A stretch of DNA of 64,000 nt from Neopusillimonas aromaticivorans. GTDB taxonomy: Bacteria > Pseudomonadota > Gammaproteobacteria > Burkholderiales > Burkholderiaceae_B. The position numbers and the translations under genes were made by a program. How positions within the stretch are numbered: position 1 is the stretch's first letter; each line of letters begins with the position of its first letter. This document shows positions 50,405 to 59,800 of the stretch, piece after piece. The DNA lies in the NCBI RefSeq assembly GCF_030344915.1, contig NZ_CP128233.1:1736001-1800000 (forward strand), written 5' to 3'. The notes beneath the pieces are model-generated. The model made no database searches. It was given only the letters and a program-made list of their open reading frames with translations, and was not told where the DNA came from.

Positions 50405-51182
50405 TCAGGGGTGCTGCGCCAGGAAGGCGTCCACGACCTGATTGAAGCGTTGCGGGTTTTCGAGGTTGGCCATGTGCTTGACGCCTGCCAGTTCCTGAAA
50501 TTGTGCATTGGGCATGCTGTCGGCCATGCGTTTCATGCCCTTGGGCGGAGCACTGGTTGTCGAGTTCACCGGCCAGCAGCAGGGTGGGCGCGGAGATGCG
50601 CTCCAGGTCTGCCTTGCGGTTGAACGTGACCAGCAGGCGCATGTAGTCGATATAGCGCTCTTTTTCGATCTGGCTTGCACTGATCAGGGCAAGCTGGCGC
50701 ATGGGTTCGGTGATGTTCGGGCCCATGAAGCCGGCCAGCATGTCGGGGGCCGCCTGGGCAAAGCTGTCGTATTTGCCCAGCGGTTCGGTGCGCTGGCGCA
50801 GGAAGTCTTCTTGCCAGTGCGGGTCGGTGCTGCCAAACCCGGCGCTGGTGGCCGACAAAATCAGGCTGGCGACGCGGTCGGGATGCTGGTGGTAGAACGA
50901 CTGCGCCACCATGCCGCCGATCGAGTGACCCAGCAGGTGTATACGCGGCAAGCCCAGTGTGTCGAGCATGTCGGCCAGTGCTGTGGCTAATGATGGCCAG
51001 TCGAGGGACTCCAGCGCGGGCGATGTGCCGTAACCCGGGGCTGTCCAGGCAATGGTCTGGCGCGTGCGCCCGAAGTGGGCCAGTTGGGGCAGCCAGACAT
51101 CGGCGGTTGAACCCATGCCGTGCAGCAGCACCAATGGGGTGCCACCGATGCCATGGCTTAGCCAGGAAGGTGTGCTGTTCAT
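50405..51182 (-). CDS. Alpha/beta hydrolase (PcaD/NicD-like)
   Basis: About 259 residues. The oxyanion region is LVLLHGMGSTADVWLPQL and the nucleophile elbow is GHSIGG with Ser87. The acid is probably the aspartate in GELD, and the histidine lies in GVKHMANLENPQRFNQVVDA near the end. A break near 50555 shifts the frame (DNQCSAQG versus SAPPKGMKRMADSMPNA). If uncorrected, it creates a false 692-residue fusion with the next gene. Its ATG overlaps the NicX-like stop (ATGA). In nicotinate degradation the NicX product N-formylmaleamate is hydrolysed by the alpha/beta hydrolase NicD, so an equivalent step is inferred. Confidence 0.82.
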
Positions 51183-52219
51183 TTGAAAACGTCGTCGCAG
51201 AGTTTGCCCTGATCAACCACCGTGACCCCATCGAGTGCCACAGTGCAGTGGCGCAGTGGCAGGTCGAAGTGCCCCAGGGTGTGTCGGCCCGCCACATCGT
51301 TGGCGCCGGTCGAGTACAGGAAGTTGCCGGCAAATGCGCGCAGTTCGGTGCCGTTGGTGTCTGCTTTGTCGAACATCTGCAGGGCATCCCAGCGGGCACT
51401 GGGGTTCATGCCCCAGCCGACGTGGCTGACGGCGTAAGCGTCGCGGTCTTGCCAGGCTTCCATATAGCTGCGCATGAGTTCGGCATCCAGGTTTTTGCCC
51501 TCGATGCGGGTGACGTAGTCATTCTCGATGTGCAGGGTGACAGGTTGTTCGAGGTAACGCTTGAAGGTCAGGTTGACGTCGCCGGTGTCCATAACCAGCG
51601 TACCGTTGACGCTGTTGGCTGCCGGGAAGGCCAGGCAGATGCCGCCGGGCCAGTGCTGCACCAGGCCCGGGCGATCAGCGCCGCCCCAGACCCCGCCGAC
51701 TTTGGCGTTTTCGAGGTTGATGGTCAGGTTCGTGCCTGCGGCCGAGGTGACTGTCATGACTTTGGCGTTGGCCAGCATCTTGACGCCTTTTTTCACGGGA
51801 GCGGTCAGGTCAAGGTCGGTGGTCAGACGCTCAAGCGTTTCGGGGTGTTCGTTGCTGACCATGAGCACCCGTGCGCCGGAACCCAGAATGCCCGGCAGCT
51901 CGGGTGAGTGCAACAGCCCTTCGACCGTCAGGTCAACCACCAGCCCGGGGCCTGACAGGGCATTGATGACCGGGGGCATGTTCTGGATGACGTGTGATGC
52001 GCCTGTGGAGCGTACCGGCACCGGCGTGTTGATGGGCAGGGACGGAACCGTGATTTGCACCGGTACCGCACCCATGCGGGCCAGCGCCAGTTCGGCCAGC
52101 TGGACATTGATGCTGCGGCTTTCGGTTTCGGTGAGCAGGCGAACGATTTCGCCGGATTCGACCTTGCATTTCCGAAACATCGTTTCGAAAGCGCGAATCC
52201 ATTTTTCCTGAATCTTCAT
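51179..52219 (-). CDS. NicX-like (2,5-dihydroxypyridine 5,6-dioxygenase family) ring-cleavage dioxygenase
   Basis: The 346-residue protein matches the NicX family along its C-terminal half: GTLVMDTGDVNLTFKRYLEQ, SHVGWGMNPSARWDAL, and LGHFDLPLRHCTVALDG. The iron site would be H266, H317 and D319. As I recall, the P. putida enzyme uses His265, His318 and Asp320, so the spacing agrees. NicX cleaves 2,5-dihydroxypyridine without a classical extradiol fold. The fold is shared with M29 aminopeptidases, but their ligands are not evident. Its substrate is probably a hydroxylated aromatic or pyridine ring. It is intact and first in the minus-strand catabolic run. Confidence 0.8.
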   Translation of the reverse strand: MKIQEKWIRAFETMFRKCKVESGEIVRLLTETESRSINVQLAELALARMGAVPVQITVPSLPINTPVPVRSTGASHVIQNMPPVINALSGPGLVVDLTVEGLLHSPELPGILGSGARVLMVSNEHPETLERLTTDLDLTAPVKKGVKMLANAKVMTVTSAAGTNLTINLENAKVGGVWGGADRPGLVQHWPGGICLAFPAANSVNGTLVMDTGDVNLTFKRYLEQPVTLHIENDYVTRIEGKNLDAELMRSYMEAWQDRDAYAVSHVGWGMNPSARWDALQMFDKADTNGTELRAFAGNFLYSTGANDVAGRHTLGHFDLPLRHCTVALDGVTVVDQGKLCDDVFK

Positions 52220-52594
52220 CGTGACGGGCTCCGGGCGTGCTTTGTTTTATAAATAGTCTGATGAGTCGAATATTAGTTCGCGAAAGATATTCGGGTCAAT
52301 ACAATAATGTATTAATTTTGCTTGGGGTTTTTACCTATTAATAGTCTGACTGGACTGTTTTATGCATGAATTTGAGAGCAGCTTGAGCAGGTGTCTTATC
52401 GGCGCGATACGTTCTGCAGATGACTCTGCGATGTGTGGTGCAGACGCCTTGAAAGCCGATGGGGCAGTCGGGCATTGATGTGTCGTTCAGGCTTCGCGAA
52501 GGCGTGGTGCCGGTCGCGCGTGGTGTCGTCTTGCGAATGGCTGCAATACTGTTATAAACAGTGGTTAACCGCAATTTTTCCGGCAGGAGCCCTC
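52220..52594. promoter_or_regulatory. AT-rich divergent promoter region between catabolic and 5'-nucleotidase genes
   Basis: This 375-base gap holds no convincing gene. It contains a perfect 10-bp direct repeat AATAGTCTGA (52252-52261 and 52340-52349, 88 bases apart) and a dyad AATACA-ATAA-TGTATT (52298-52313). The region is clearly more AT-rich than its flanks. It must carry the promoters for the NicX-like operon (leftward) and the nucleotidase operon (rightward). CGGCAGGAG just before 52595 is the nucleotidase Shine-Dalgarno. Operator function of the repeats is inferred. Confidence 0.55.
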
Positions 52595-53515
52595 ATGGCG
52601 TATGACTTCAACGAATATCTGGTCATCGGTATTTCGTCGCGTGCCTTGTTCAACCTGGATGCCGAACACGCCATCTTCGTCAATGAGGGCCTTGAGGCGT
52701 ATGCCCGCCATCAGCTTGAACATGAGGATGATCCGCTGTCGCCGGGTTCGGCCTTCCCGTTGGTCAAGGCGATTCTGAATTTGAACACCCTCGTTCCTGG
52801 CAGTCGCAAGACGGAAGTGGTGGTGATGTCGCGCAACAGTGCCGAAACCAGTTTGCGGATCTTCAATTCCATCGCGCATCACGGGTTGGACATCACCCGT
52901 GCGGCGCTCAGCGGCGGCGAAACCACCGCGCGCTATCTGGCGGCTTACGGTGTTGACTTGTTTCTGTCGGCCGATGATTCGGATGTACAGACGGCGATTG
53001 ATGCCGGGATTGCCGCCGCCCGCATTTACAGCGTGCCCGAAGAGCATGAAACGGTGCCCGACCAGATCCGTATTGCATTCGATGGTGATGCGGTGCTGTT
53101 TTCCGATGAGTCGGAACGCATCTACAAAGAGCGCGGGCTTGAAGCGTTCATTCAGCACGAGCGTGACAACGCCCGCAAGCCCATGGCCGAAGGCCCGTTC
53201 GCCAAACTGTTGAAAACGTTGTCGTATCTGCAGTTTGATGTTGATTTGCCGCGTGCGCCCATCCGGACAGCCTTGATTACCGCGCGTAACGGGCCGGCGC
53301 ATGAGCGGGTCATCCGGACGCTTCGTGCCTGGAATGTACGGGTGGATGAAGCCCATTTTTTGGGTGGCGCATCCAAGGCACCGGTGTTGCAGGCGTTTCA
53401 GCCGCATATCTTCTTTGATGACCAGCACCATCACCTTCAGGAAGCCTCCCGGACCATGCCGGTGGCCCATGTGCCGTATCGGAAAACCCCGCCGGCGACG
53501 CCCGCAGAGGGCTGA
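52595..53515 (+). CDS. 5'-nucleotidase (cytosolic NT5C1-type family)
   Basis: The 306-residue protein shows the cytosolic 5'-nucleotidase family features: FNEYLVIGISSRALFNLDAE near the N-terminus, RNSAETSLRIFNSIAHHGLD, IAFDGDAVLFSDESERIYKE and LGGASKAPVLQAFQPHIFFD. These are HAD-superfamily phosphatases of nucleoside monophosphates. It is intact with a good ribosome-binding site. Only five bases separate it from the thioesterase gene, so it is in one transcript with the NRPS accessory genes. A role in handling AMP or 3',5'-ADP released by adenylation and carrier-protein activation is a speculative link. Confidence 0.87.
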   Translation: MAYDFNEYLVIGISSRALFNLDAEHAIFVNEGLEAYARHQLEHEDDPLSPGSAFPLVKAILNLNTLVPGSRKTEVVVMSRNSAETSLRIFNSIAHHGLDITRAALSGGETTARYLAAYGVDLFLSADDSDVQTAIDAGIAAARIYSVPEEHETVPDQIRIAFDGDAVLFSDESERIYKERGLEAFIQHERDNARKPMAEGPFAKLLKTLSYLQFDVDLPRAPIRTALITARNGPAHERVIRTLRAWNVRVDEAHFLGGASKAPVLQAFQPHIFFDDQHHHLQEASRTMPVAHVPYRKTPPATPAEG

Positions 53516-53520
53516 CATAC

Positions 53521-54299
53521 ATGGTTCTTTTCAATCGCGCGCACACGGCCGAGCAGGCACCTCTGGTTGTCGTGCTTCCCCATGCCGGGGCCTCGGCCTA
53601 CCAATTTGGCGCCCTGGCCCGTCATCTTCCGTCTGGCTGGTCGGTTCAATGTCTTGAGTTACCGGGGCGCGGGCGTCGGGTCCGGGAGCCCTTCGTTATC
53701 GACTTTGATGCGGCGGTCACCGATATCAATAATCGACTCTTTGGACTGGAAAATCGGCCCTGGGTGTTGCTGGGACACAGCCTGGGGGCCCATCTTGGGA
53801 TGGCCGTGTTGCGCAGGCGCCAGGCCGCCGGGCAATCGCTGCCCCTGGTGTTTTTTCCATCCGGGGCGGTGGCCCCTTCGGCGTATGCCATTAACCCGGT
53901 GGCGAGCCTTCCCTCTGACACCTTCTGGGAAAAAATCAGCCAGTTTGGCGGTGTGCCTGAGGCGGTGCTGGCGGATGCCGAGTATCGTCAGTATTTCGAA
54001 ACGATTCTGCGTCATGACCTGGCATTGCTGGAACAGGCCCCGATTTACGCGATGCCGGTGGCGAACCGCACCCCGCTGTCACCCTGGCGGTGCCGGTGGT
54101 GGTGTTGATGGGAGATGCCGACGCCGCCGCTTCGCGGGCCTCCAGCTGGCAGGCTGAAACCGCTTTTCCGCTGGCGGTCGAACCGTTTGCCGGCGGCCAT
54201 TTTTACCTTTTCGAGGTCTGGCCAGCCGTGGCTGAAGTCATTGTCCGTCACGGCAGCGCGCGCGGGGTGACTGGCAGGGTTACCTGTCCGGCAGGCTGA
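53521..54299 (+). CDS. Type II thioesterase of NRPS/PKS systems
   Basis: About 260 residues of the GrsT/RifR-like alpha/beta hydrolase family. It has VVVLPHAGASAYQFGALARH, the nucleophile motif GHSLGAHLGMAVLRR, an acid in VVVLMGDADAAASR and the catalytic histidine in FAGGHFYLFEV. Such enzymes remove wrong acyl groups from carrier proteins, and sometimes release product. One break near 54080 is repaired before AVPVVVLMGDA. It lies between the nucleotidase and the phosphopantetheinyl transferase and faces the megasynthase operon; it is the only thioesterase seen. Confidence 0.9.
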
Positions 54300-54302
54300 A
54301 GA

Positions 54303-55142
54303 GTGACCGTGCAGGTTGATCTTTATGTGGCAGCCGTACCGGCTGACATTCCGGCCTGGGTGATGCAGCGGCTTGACGCCTCAGAGCAGGCCCGCGCCCT
54401 ACGCCTTGTGCAGGCCGTTGACCGACGTGCTTACGTGACGGCCCACGGGCTGCTGCATCTTGCTCTGGATCGCGCCGCCATCGCGCCGGATAAGCGCAGG
54501 TTTGAAACGGGTGCTTTTGGCAAACCTCACCTCGTCGGGGTGGATTGTCCCGTTCACTTCAATCTGTCGCACTGCCGCGCGTGGGTGGCGGTGGCTGTTT
54601 CACGGTGTGGCGAGGTGGGGGTCGATATTGAAACAGATGACCGTGTGTGGATGCTTGCCGGGATGGATGACGCCTGGTTGTCATCGTCAGAGTGTGACGA
54701 TCTGGATGAAAGCGTGTCGTCAGGACCGGAGTGCTACTCGGGCGAGACGCCAGCGCATGGTCGACCAGAGGAGGCGGCTGGGGGTATCGGGTCGCCAGGG
54801 GCGGTGCTGCCGGCTGCAGCGCAGCGTCTGGCGTGGTGGGTGGCCAAAGAGGCACTGGTCAAGGCGGCAGGACTGGGGTTGCACCAGCCTTTGTCAGATC
54901 TGACGCTGCCGCAGGTAACCGGCCCGGGCTGGTATCAGGCCACGCAGTTGCCGTTGGCCTTTGGTCCGCCAGGGTCGGCGGCCTGGCCCTGGCGTCTGTG
55001 GCACAGCGATAATTTCTGGCTGGGTCTGGCACTAAAGCACGGCGGCGGGGCGTTGCCCGGTGTCCGGTTGCAGCGGGTGGCTTTCACGCCCGATGGTCCG
55101 CACTTTTCACCGGCTATGGTGTTGCCGGAGACAGCGCTATAG
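54303..55142 (+). CDS. 4'-phosphopantetheinyl transferase, Sfp type
   Basis: The 279-residue protein has the Sfp motifs VHFNLSHCRAWVAVAV, the metal site GVDIE and WWVAKEALVKAAGLGL. It would load the phosphopantetheine arm of CoA onto the PCP and ACP domains of the megasynthase. Between GVDIE and KEAL there are about 70 residues, roughly 25-30 more than usual, Ser/Gly/Pro/Glu rich. This is either a real loop or a repeat of the frame problem, but the frame is open throughout. The start is GTG at 54303, three bases after the thioesterase stop. Confidence 0.92.
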   Translation: MTVQVDLYVAAVPADIPAWVMQRLDASEQARALRLVQAVDRRAYVTAHGLLHLALDRAAIAPDKRRFETGAFGKPHLVGVDCPVHFNLSHCRAWVAVAVSRCGEVGVDIETDDRVWMLAGMDDAWLSSSECDDLDESVSSGPECYSGETPAHGRPEEAAGGIGSPGAVLPAAAQRLAWWVAKEALVKAAGLGLHQPLSDLTLPQVTGPGWYQATQLPLAFGPPGSAAWPWRLWHSDNFWLGLALKHGGGALPGVRLQRVAFTPDGPHFSPAMVLPETAL

Positions 55143-55201
55143 CCGGTGACGGTGTTGCCACAGGTGAAGCCACTACTGCCGTGTGTACCCGGTTTTGCAG
55201 G

Positions 55202-56841
55202 TCAGAGCGTCAGCGTGATGGTTTGATCGTCGTGGCTGCTGCCATCACGGCCATACAGGCGGCGGGCAGGTATGCCGTGCTGCTGGCAGCGTTCAACGAA
55301 ACGGCGTGACTCTTGCAGGGGAGACTGTCGCGGCTGCCGTCGATGCCGCAGATGAAGGTCAGCCAGGGTTCCAGACCCATGGCGTAGATCAGCACTTCGT
55401 CAACGTCCAGACACGCTACCAACGCCCAGGCGCGTTCGGCGTCTGAACCGTTCAGGCGTCGGCTCTGATCGTGGTCGTGGCGCGGTGGCCGGGCCAGGAG
55501 GGCCCCGTATAGCCAGCTCATGGGCGCACCCTGGCATTCCATGCCCAGGAACAGCGCTGACAATCGTCCCAGTACGGGTTTGAGCCGAATATTCAGTGCA
55601 GGGTCGAGGTTGTTTGAGTCGGCGGCAAACAGCAGTCGCAGATCGCCGGTGTCCACCAGCCAGCTGGTTTTGCTGCGGATGTCCAGGTCGGCGTGTTCCC
55701 CCAGAAACGGGATGGCTTGCAGGGTCAGTCCATTGACATCCAGGTGCTCCAGGCTGTCAAGCGCCTCGACATGCGTGAAACCGATGGCCTGAAGACAGGC
55801 TTTCAGCGAGGGGTCAACGATGCTGCCGCTGCTGGCGGGTACAAGGACGGTACCTGTTTTCCAGCGCAGGGCCAGCAAGGTTTCGATCAGGGCATGATCC
55901 GGATGATTGTGGGTGATCAGCAGGTAGTCGATGTGATCGGGCAAATCGGCCAGGGTCAGGCGGTCTGGTGCCTGACCAGATTCGTAGGCAATCACCGGGT
56001 CAATGAGGATGGATCGACCATCAGCGGTTTCCACCAGAACGCAGGCATGGCCGAAATAGCGCCAGCGTGACGCAGCGCGCGGGACAGCCGGTGAAGCGGG
56101 GGTATCGGGTGCCTCGTCAAGCAACGGCATCAGGCGTTCGGCCTGCGAGGCCTCGAGGTTGAAGGCATCAAGCAGAACGGGCAATGGCATGGGCTGCTGC
56201 CGTGCGCGTGCCAGAACGTCGTAGGCCGGATCGCAAAAGGGCCGGTCAAGCACGATGTCGCCGGGGCACGGGAGCCGGGGTGTGGCCATTGAAAAGCTGC
56301 GCTGGTCACCGGGAATTCGACGCACCATCGCCTGTTGCAGCTTGGGGATGTAGTATTCGCTGCGGTAAAGCAGCCCTTCCAGCGGACGAATGTCGGGCGC
56401 GCCCGTCGGGGTGTAGACCAGTTCGGTAAGGCCCTGCAAGGCGGGTGGCAGGGCCTTGTACAGATCGCCCAGTGCCTTGCCCCTGAGCGTGGGTCTCAAG
56501 CAGTGCCCGTGTCTGTTCCAGGGCAGCCGCCAGAGACAAGGGTGCCGCCAGAGCATCGCGACTCCAGTGCAGGAAGGCCTGCACCTTTTGGGTCTCGGCC
56601 GGGGGATGTCCATGAAGGGGCCACCCAGAAGGTCGGGGTCCTGAACGGCTGCGGCGTGAAGGTCGGGGTCGTGCAGCCACGACTCCAGCATGGGCAGGTG
56701 CCGCTTTGCAGAGATCAGGGCCATTGACAATGGCGATACCAGCAGGCTGCTGGCGTGCCAGCCGGCGACCAGGGGTTCGATGACAACATCGGGTTTCAGC
56801 ACATAGCGTGGTGCCGACAGCGTGGATGGATAGGATGTCAT
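55202..56841 (-). CDS. CmlA-type diiron monooxygenase (metallo-beta-lactamase fold), NRPS amino acid beta-hydroxylase
   Basis: About 545 residues: an N-terminal domain of about 250 residues unique to this family, then a metallo-beta-lactamase fold. The site HNHPDH gives H311, H313, D315 and H316. E382 (FLGEHADLD) and D408 (LFAADSNN) follow. As I recall, the diiron ligands of CmlA are H305, H307, D309, H310, E377 and D403; the spacing fits, and the glutamate in place of a histidine excludes an ordinary hydrolase. CmlA hydroxylates the beta-carbon of a carrier-bound amino acid. Two compensating breaks near 56480-56590 scramble about 35 residues, and one near 55320 alters the tail. It overlaps the megasynthase stop by ATGA. 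Confidence 0.85.
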
Positions 56842-59800
56842 GGGTTCGGGATCGTGCGACTATTCAGCAGTTGGGCCAACCCTTCCGGGGTGGGTGTGGC
56901 AAACAGGTCGATCAGGGCCAGCTCAAGGCCGGTTTCCTCGCGCAAGCGGCTGATCAGTTGCATGGCCAGCAGGGAATGCCCCCAAGGTCAAAGAAATTGT
57001 CTTCCGGAGTACACGAGGCGACGTTCAGAATCTCCCGGAACAGGGCTTGCAGGCGCTCGTTCAGACCGTTTGCGGTTGTCTCGGTGTGGACAGTCCGTGC
57101 CTCGTCAGCCGGTGGGGCTTTTGGCACCGGGGCGCTGGACTCATTCCGGGATATGGTGGTTGCCGATGCCGATGCCGATGCCGATGCCGATGCCGTGGTG
57201 GCCAGTGTTTCGGTGATCCAGCGGTCCTGGCGGGCCATCAAGGCGGGCAGGTCATTGACGCTGACGGCGACCCGGTTGAGGGCGGTCGGCAGTACCCGAC
57301 GCACGGCGGCAGGTCCTTCATGGTGCAGCAAGCCCGATTCAGTGGCCAGGGTGCCAGCCCGGCACGGGCACGGGCCGCCACCGTCATGCCGGCCTCGACC
57401 CAGTCATCCCAGTTGACCGTCACCACTCGCCAGGGTGGCGTTGCGACAATTGCGCAGCGGCTGTGTCCAGCCAGGCGTTGGCCGCGCTGTAGGCGGCCTG
57501 GCCAAACTTCGCGGCGGGCAGGAAGGAGCCCAGGGTTGAGCACAGCACTACAGCGTCCAGTGGCTGACCCGCCAACGCGTTTTCGATGGCGCACAAGCCA
57601 ACGATTTTCGGCGCCAGGACGGTATCAATCGAGGCGGCATCGCGGCGCGCCATGATGCCGCCGTAGTCCGCCAGACCGGCGGCGTGGATGACGCCATGGA
57701 TAGGTCCGACGGTATGTTGCCAGTGGGTCAGGGCGGCTGTTGTCGCCGCTTCATCGGCCAGATCCAGCATCAGTGTGCTGACGGTTGCACCCAGTGATTC
57801 CAGTTCGCGTTGCCGTGCCGGTGGCAGCGGTGTGCGATGGGTGGTCAGCAGCAGATGCGGAGCCTGGCTGTAGCGGGCGATGTCCAGCGCAAAGGCGTGC
57901 CCGACGCCACCGGCGGCACCGGTGATCAGGACGGTTGCGCCTTTGGCTAGCGGCCAGGGCTGTGCGGCGGGCATGGCGCAGTGTTCGACCTGTTCGGTCC
58001 AGTATTGGCCTTGCCGCCAGGCCAGAAACCGGCCTGCGCGGGCAGTATCCAGCCAGGCATGCAGACGCTGTGCCACTGCCAACGGTTCCGAAATGGCCAG
58101 ATCCAGACCCGCGAAGTGGTGTTCTGGAAATTCGACAGCAAGAACCTGCAAGGCGGCAACCCGTGCCGTGTTGGCCGGGCAGGCCGTTTCGTTGCCTTGT
58201 ACGATGGCCCCCCGATGGTCAGCAGGTCCACCTGAAGGGGTTTGGGGTGGTGGGCCAGGATAAGGTCACGCACAGCCAGCAGCGTCGTGCGCAGTTGTTC
58301 CATGGCGACTTGTCCCGGCATGGTCCCGGCAGCCGATGCCATAACGACCAGATGGCTGCGCTCGTGTTCCGGCAGGGCCAATACGGCCGGTACCGAGGTG
58401 GCCACCCTGACTGTGCGCCCCCATTGGCGCAAGGCACGGGCCACAGGGTTGGCCAGTGCGGGTGTGGGGCTGAACAGGACCAGCGGCCGGGGGATGGCGT
58501 TGTGACCGCTGTCAGGGTGTGCCGCACCCAACGGGGCGTATAGAACCAGTCGTCTTCGGGTGGTTTGGTGAGGGTGTCAACGCCTGGCGCCTCCGATGCA
58601 GGCGCGGTCGTTGTGGACAATGGCCGGAACACCTGACGTGCCCATGGGTAGCCGGGCAGGGCAATGCGCTGCCCCTTAGGGCTGTGAATGCATTCCAGTC
58701 GATGTCGACGCCGCTTTCCCAAAGCCGGGCAACGCTTTGAATATGCGTCGGCGCGGTTTCACCCGAGGTGTTGCCGGCTGGCGCCGGATCAAGGCTCGGG
58801 CACGCTGTCAGCCCCTGGCTGCGTGCCAGTGTGCTGAGCACGTGTCCCGGGCCGGCCTCAATGACCAGCGGGGCCCTTTTTCTTGAAGGGTTTGCAGGCC
58901 GTGAGCGAAGCGTACCGGGGCCAGCATGTGTCGGGCCCAGTAGTCGGGGGATACGGCTTGTTCCGGAGTGATCCAGGTGCCCGTCAGGTTGGATATGAAT
59001 TTGCGCGTTGGCCGATTCAGGGTCTGGCTGGTCAGGAAGGTGGCCAGTGCGCTGGCCGCAGGCGCCATGGCGCGGGAGTGGAAAGCGTGCGAGGTACGCA
59101 GGCGTTGGGTCGGGATGCCTCGCTGTTTCAGGTCGTTGGCCAACGCTTCTATGGCATCGGCAGGTCCTGATACAACGCCCTGTCGCGGGCCGTTCAGCGC
59201 GGCCAGATCCAGTTCGGAGTGCTGCAACAGAAGGCTGTTCAACCCGGTCTCGTCCAGCGCTACGGCCAGCATGGCCCCTGCGGGCATGCCAGCCATCAGA
59301 CGAGCCCGTTTGGTCACAATCTGCAGTACAGCGTCCGTCGAGAACACGCCTGCCAGGCAGGCGGCCGTATATTCGCCCAGCGAGTGGCCGAGCATGACAT
59401 CGGTCTTGATACCCAGCGACGTCCACCACTGAGCGCACGCCAGACTGACGGCGACGATGGCCGGCTGGGCGATGCGGGTGTCCTGCCAGAACGCGGCGTC
59501 ACGGCCCGGGCCGTTCAGGGCGTCAATCAGCGACAGATGGAGCAGGGGCTCAAGCCGTTCAGACATCTCGGCCAGATGGGCCTTGAAGCCGGGGAGCGGG
59601 TCAGCAGCGCCTGCCCCATACCGGCATGCTGTGCGCCTTGGCCGGGCAGCAGCAAGGCCATGCGGATGGGGCGGCGCAACCCCCGGCCCCTTTGCTATCC
59701 GAGGGCAGCGTGACCGTTGACAAGGTCTGGATGAGCGCGGAAACGGTATTGGTGACCAGTGCCTTTCGCGCCTTCAGGGCGGGACGGCCGGATTGCAGGG

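Noticed and set aside
52338..52574. A 78-codon minus-strand frame in the divergent promoter region
   Set aside because: No family features, no ribosome-binding site, and it overlaps the repeats and the nucleotidase promoter region.
55202..56841. Metallo-beta-lactamase or lactonase acting as a quorum-quenching or resistance enzyme
   Set aside because: The third metal histidine is replaced by Glu382, and the large N-terminal domain and coupling to the megasynthase fit CmlA-type oxygenases better.
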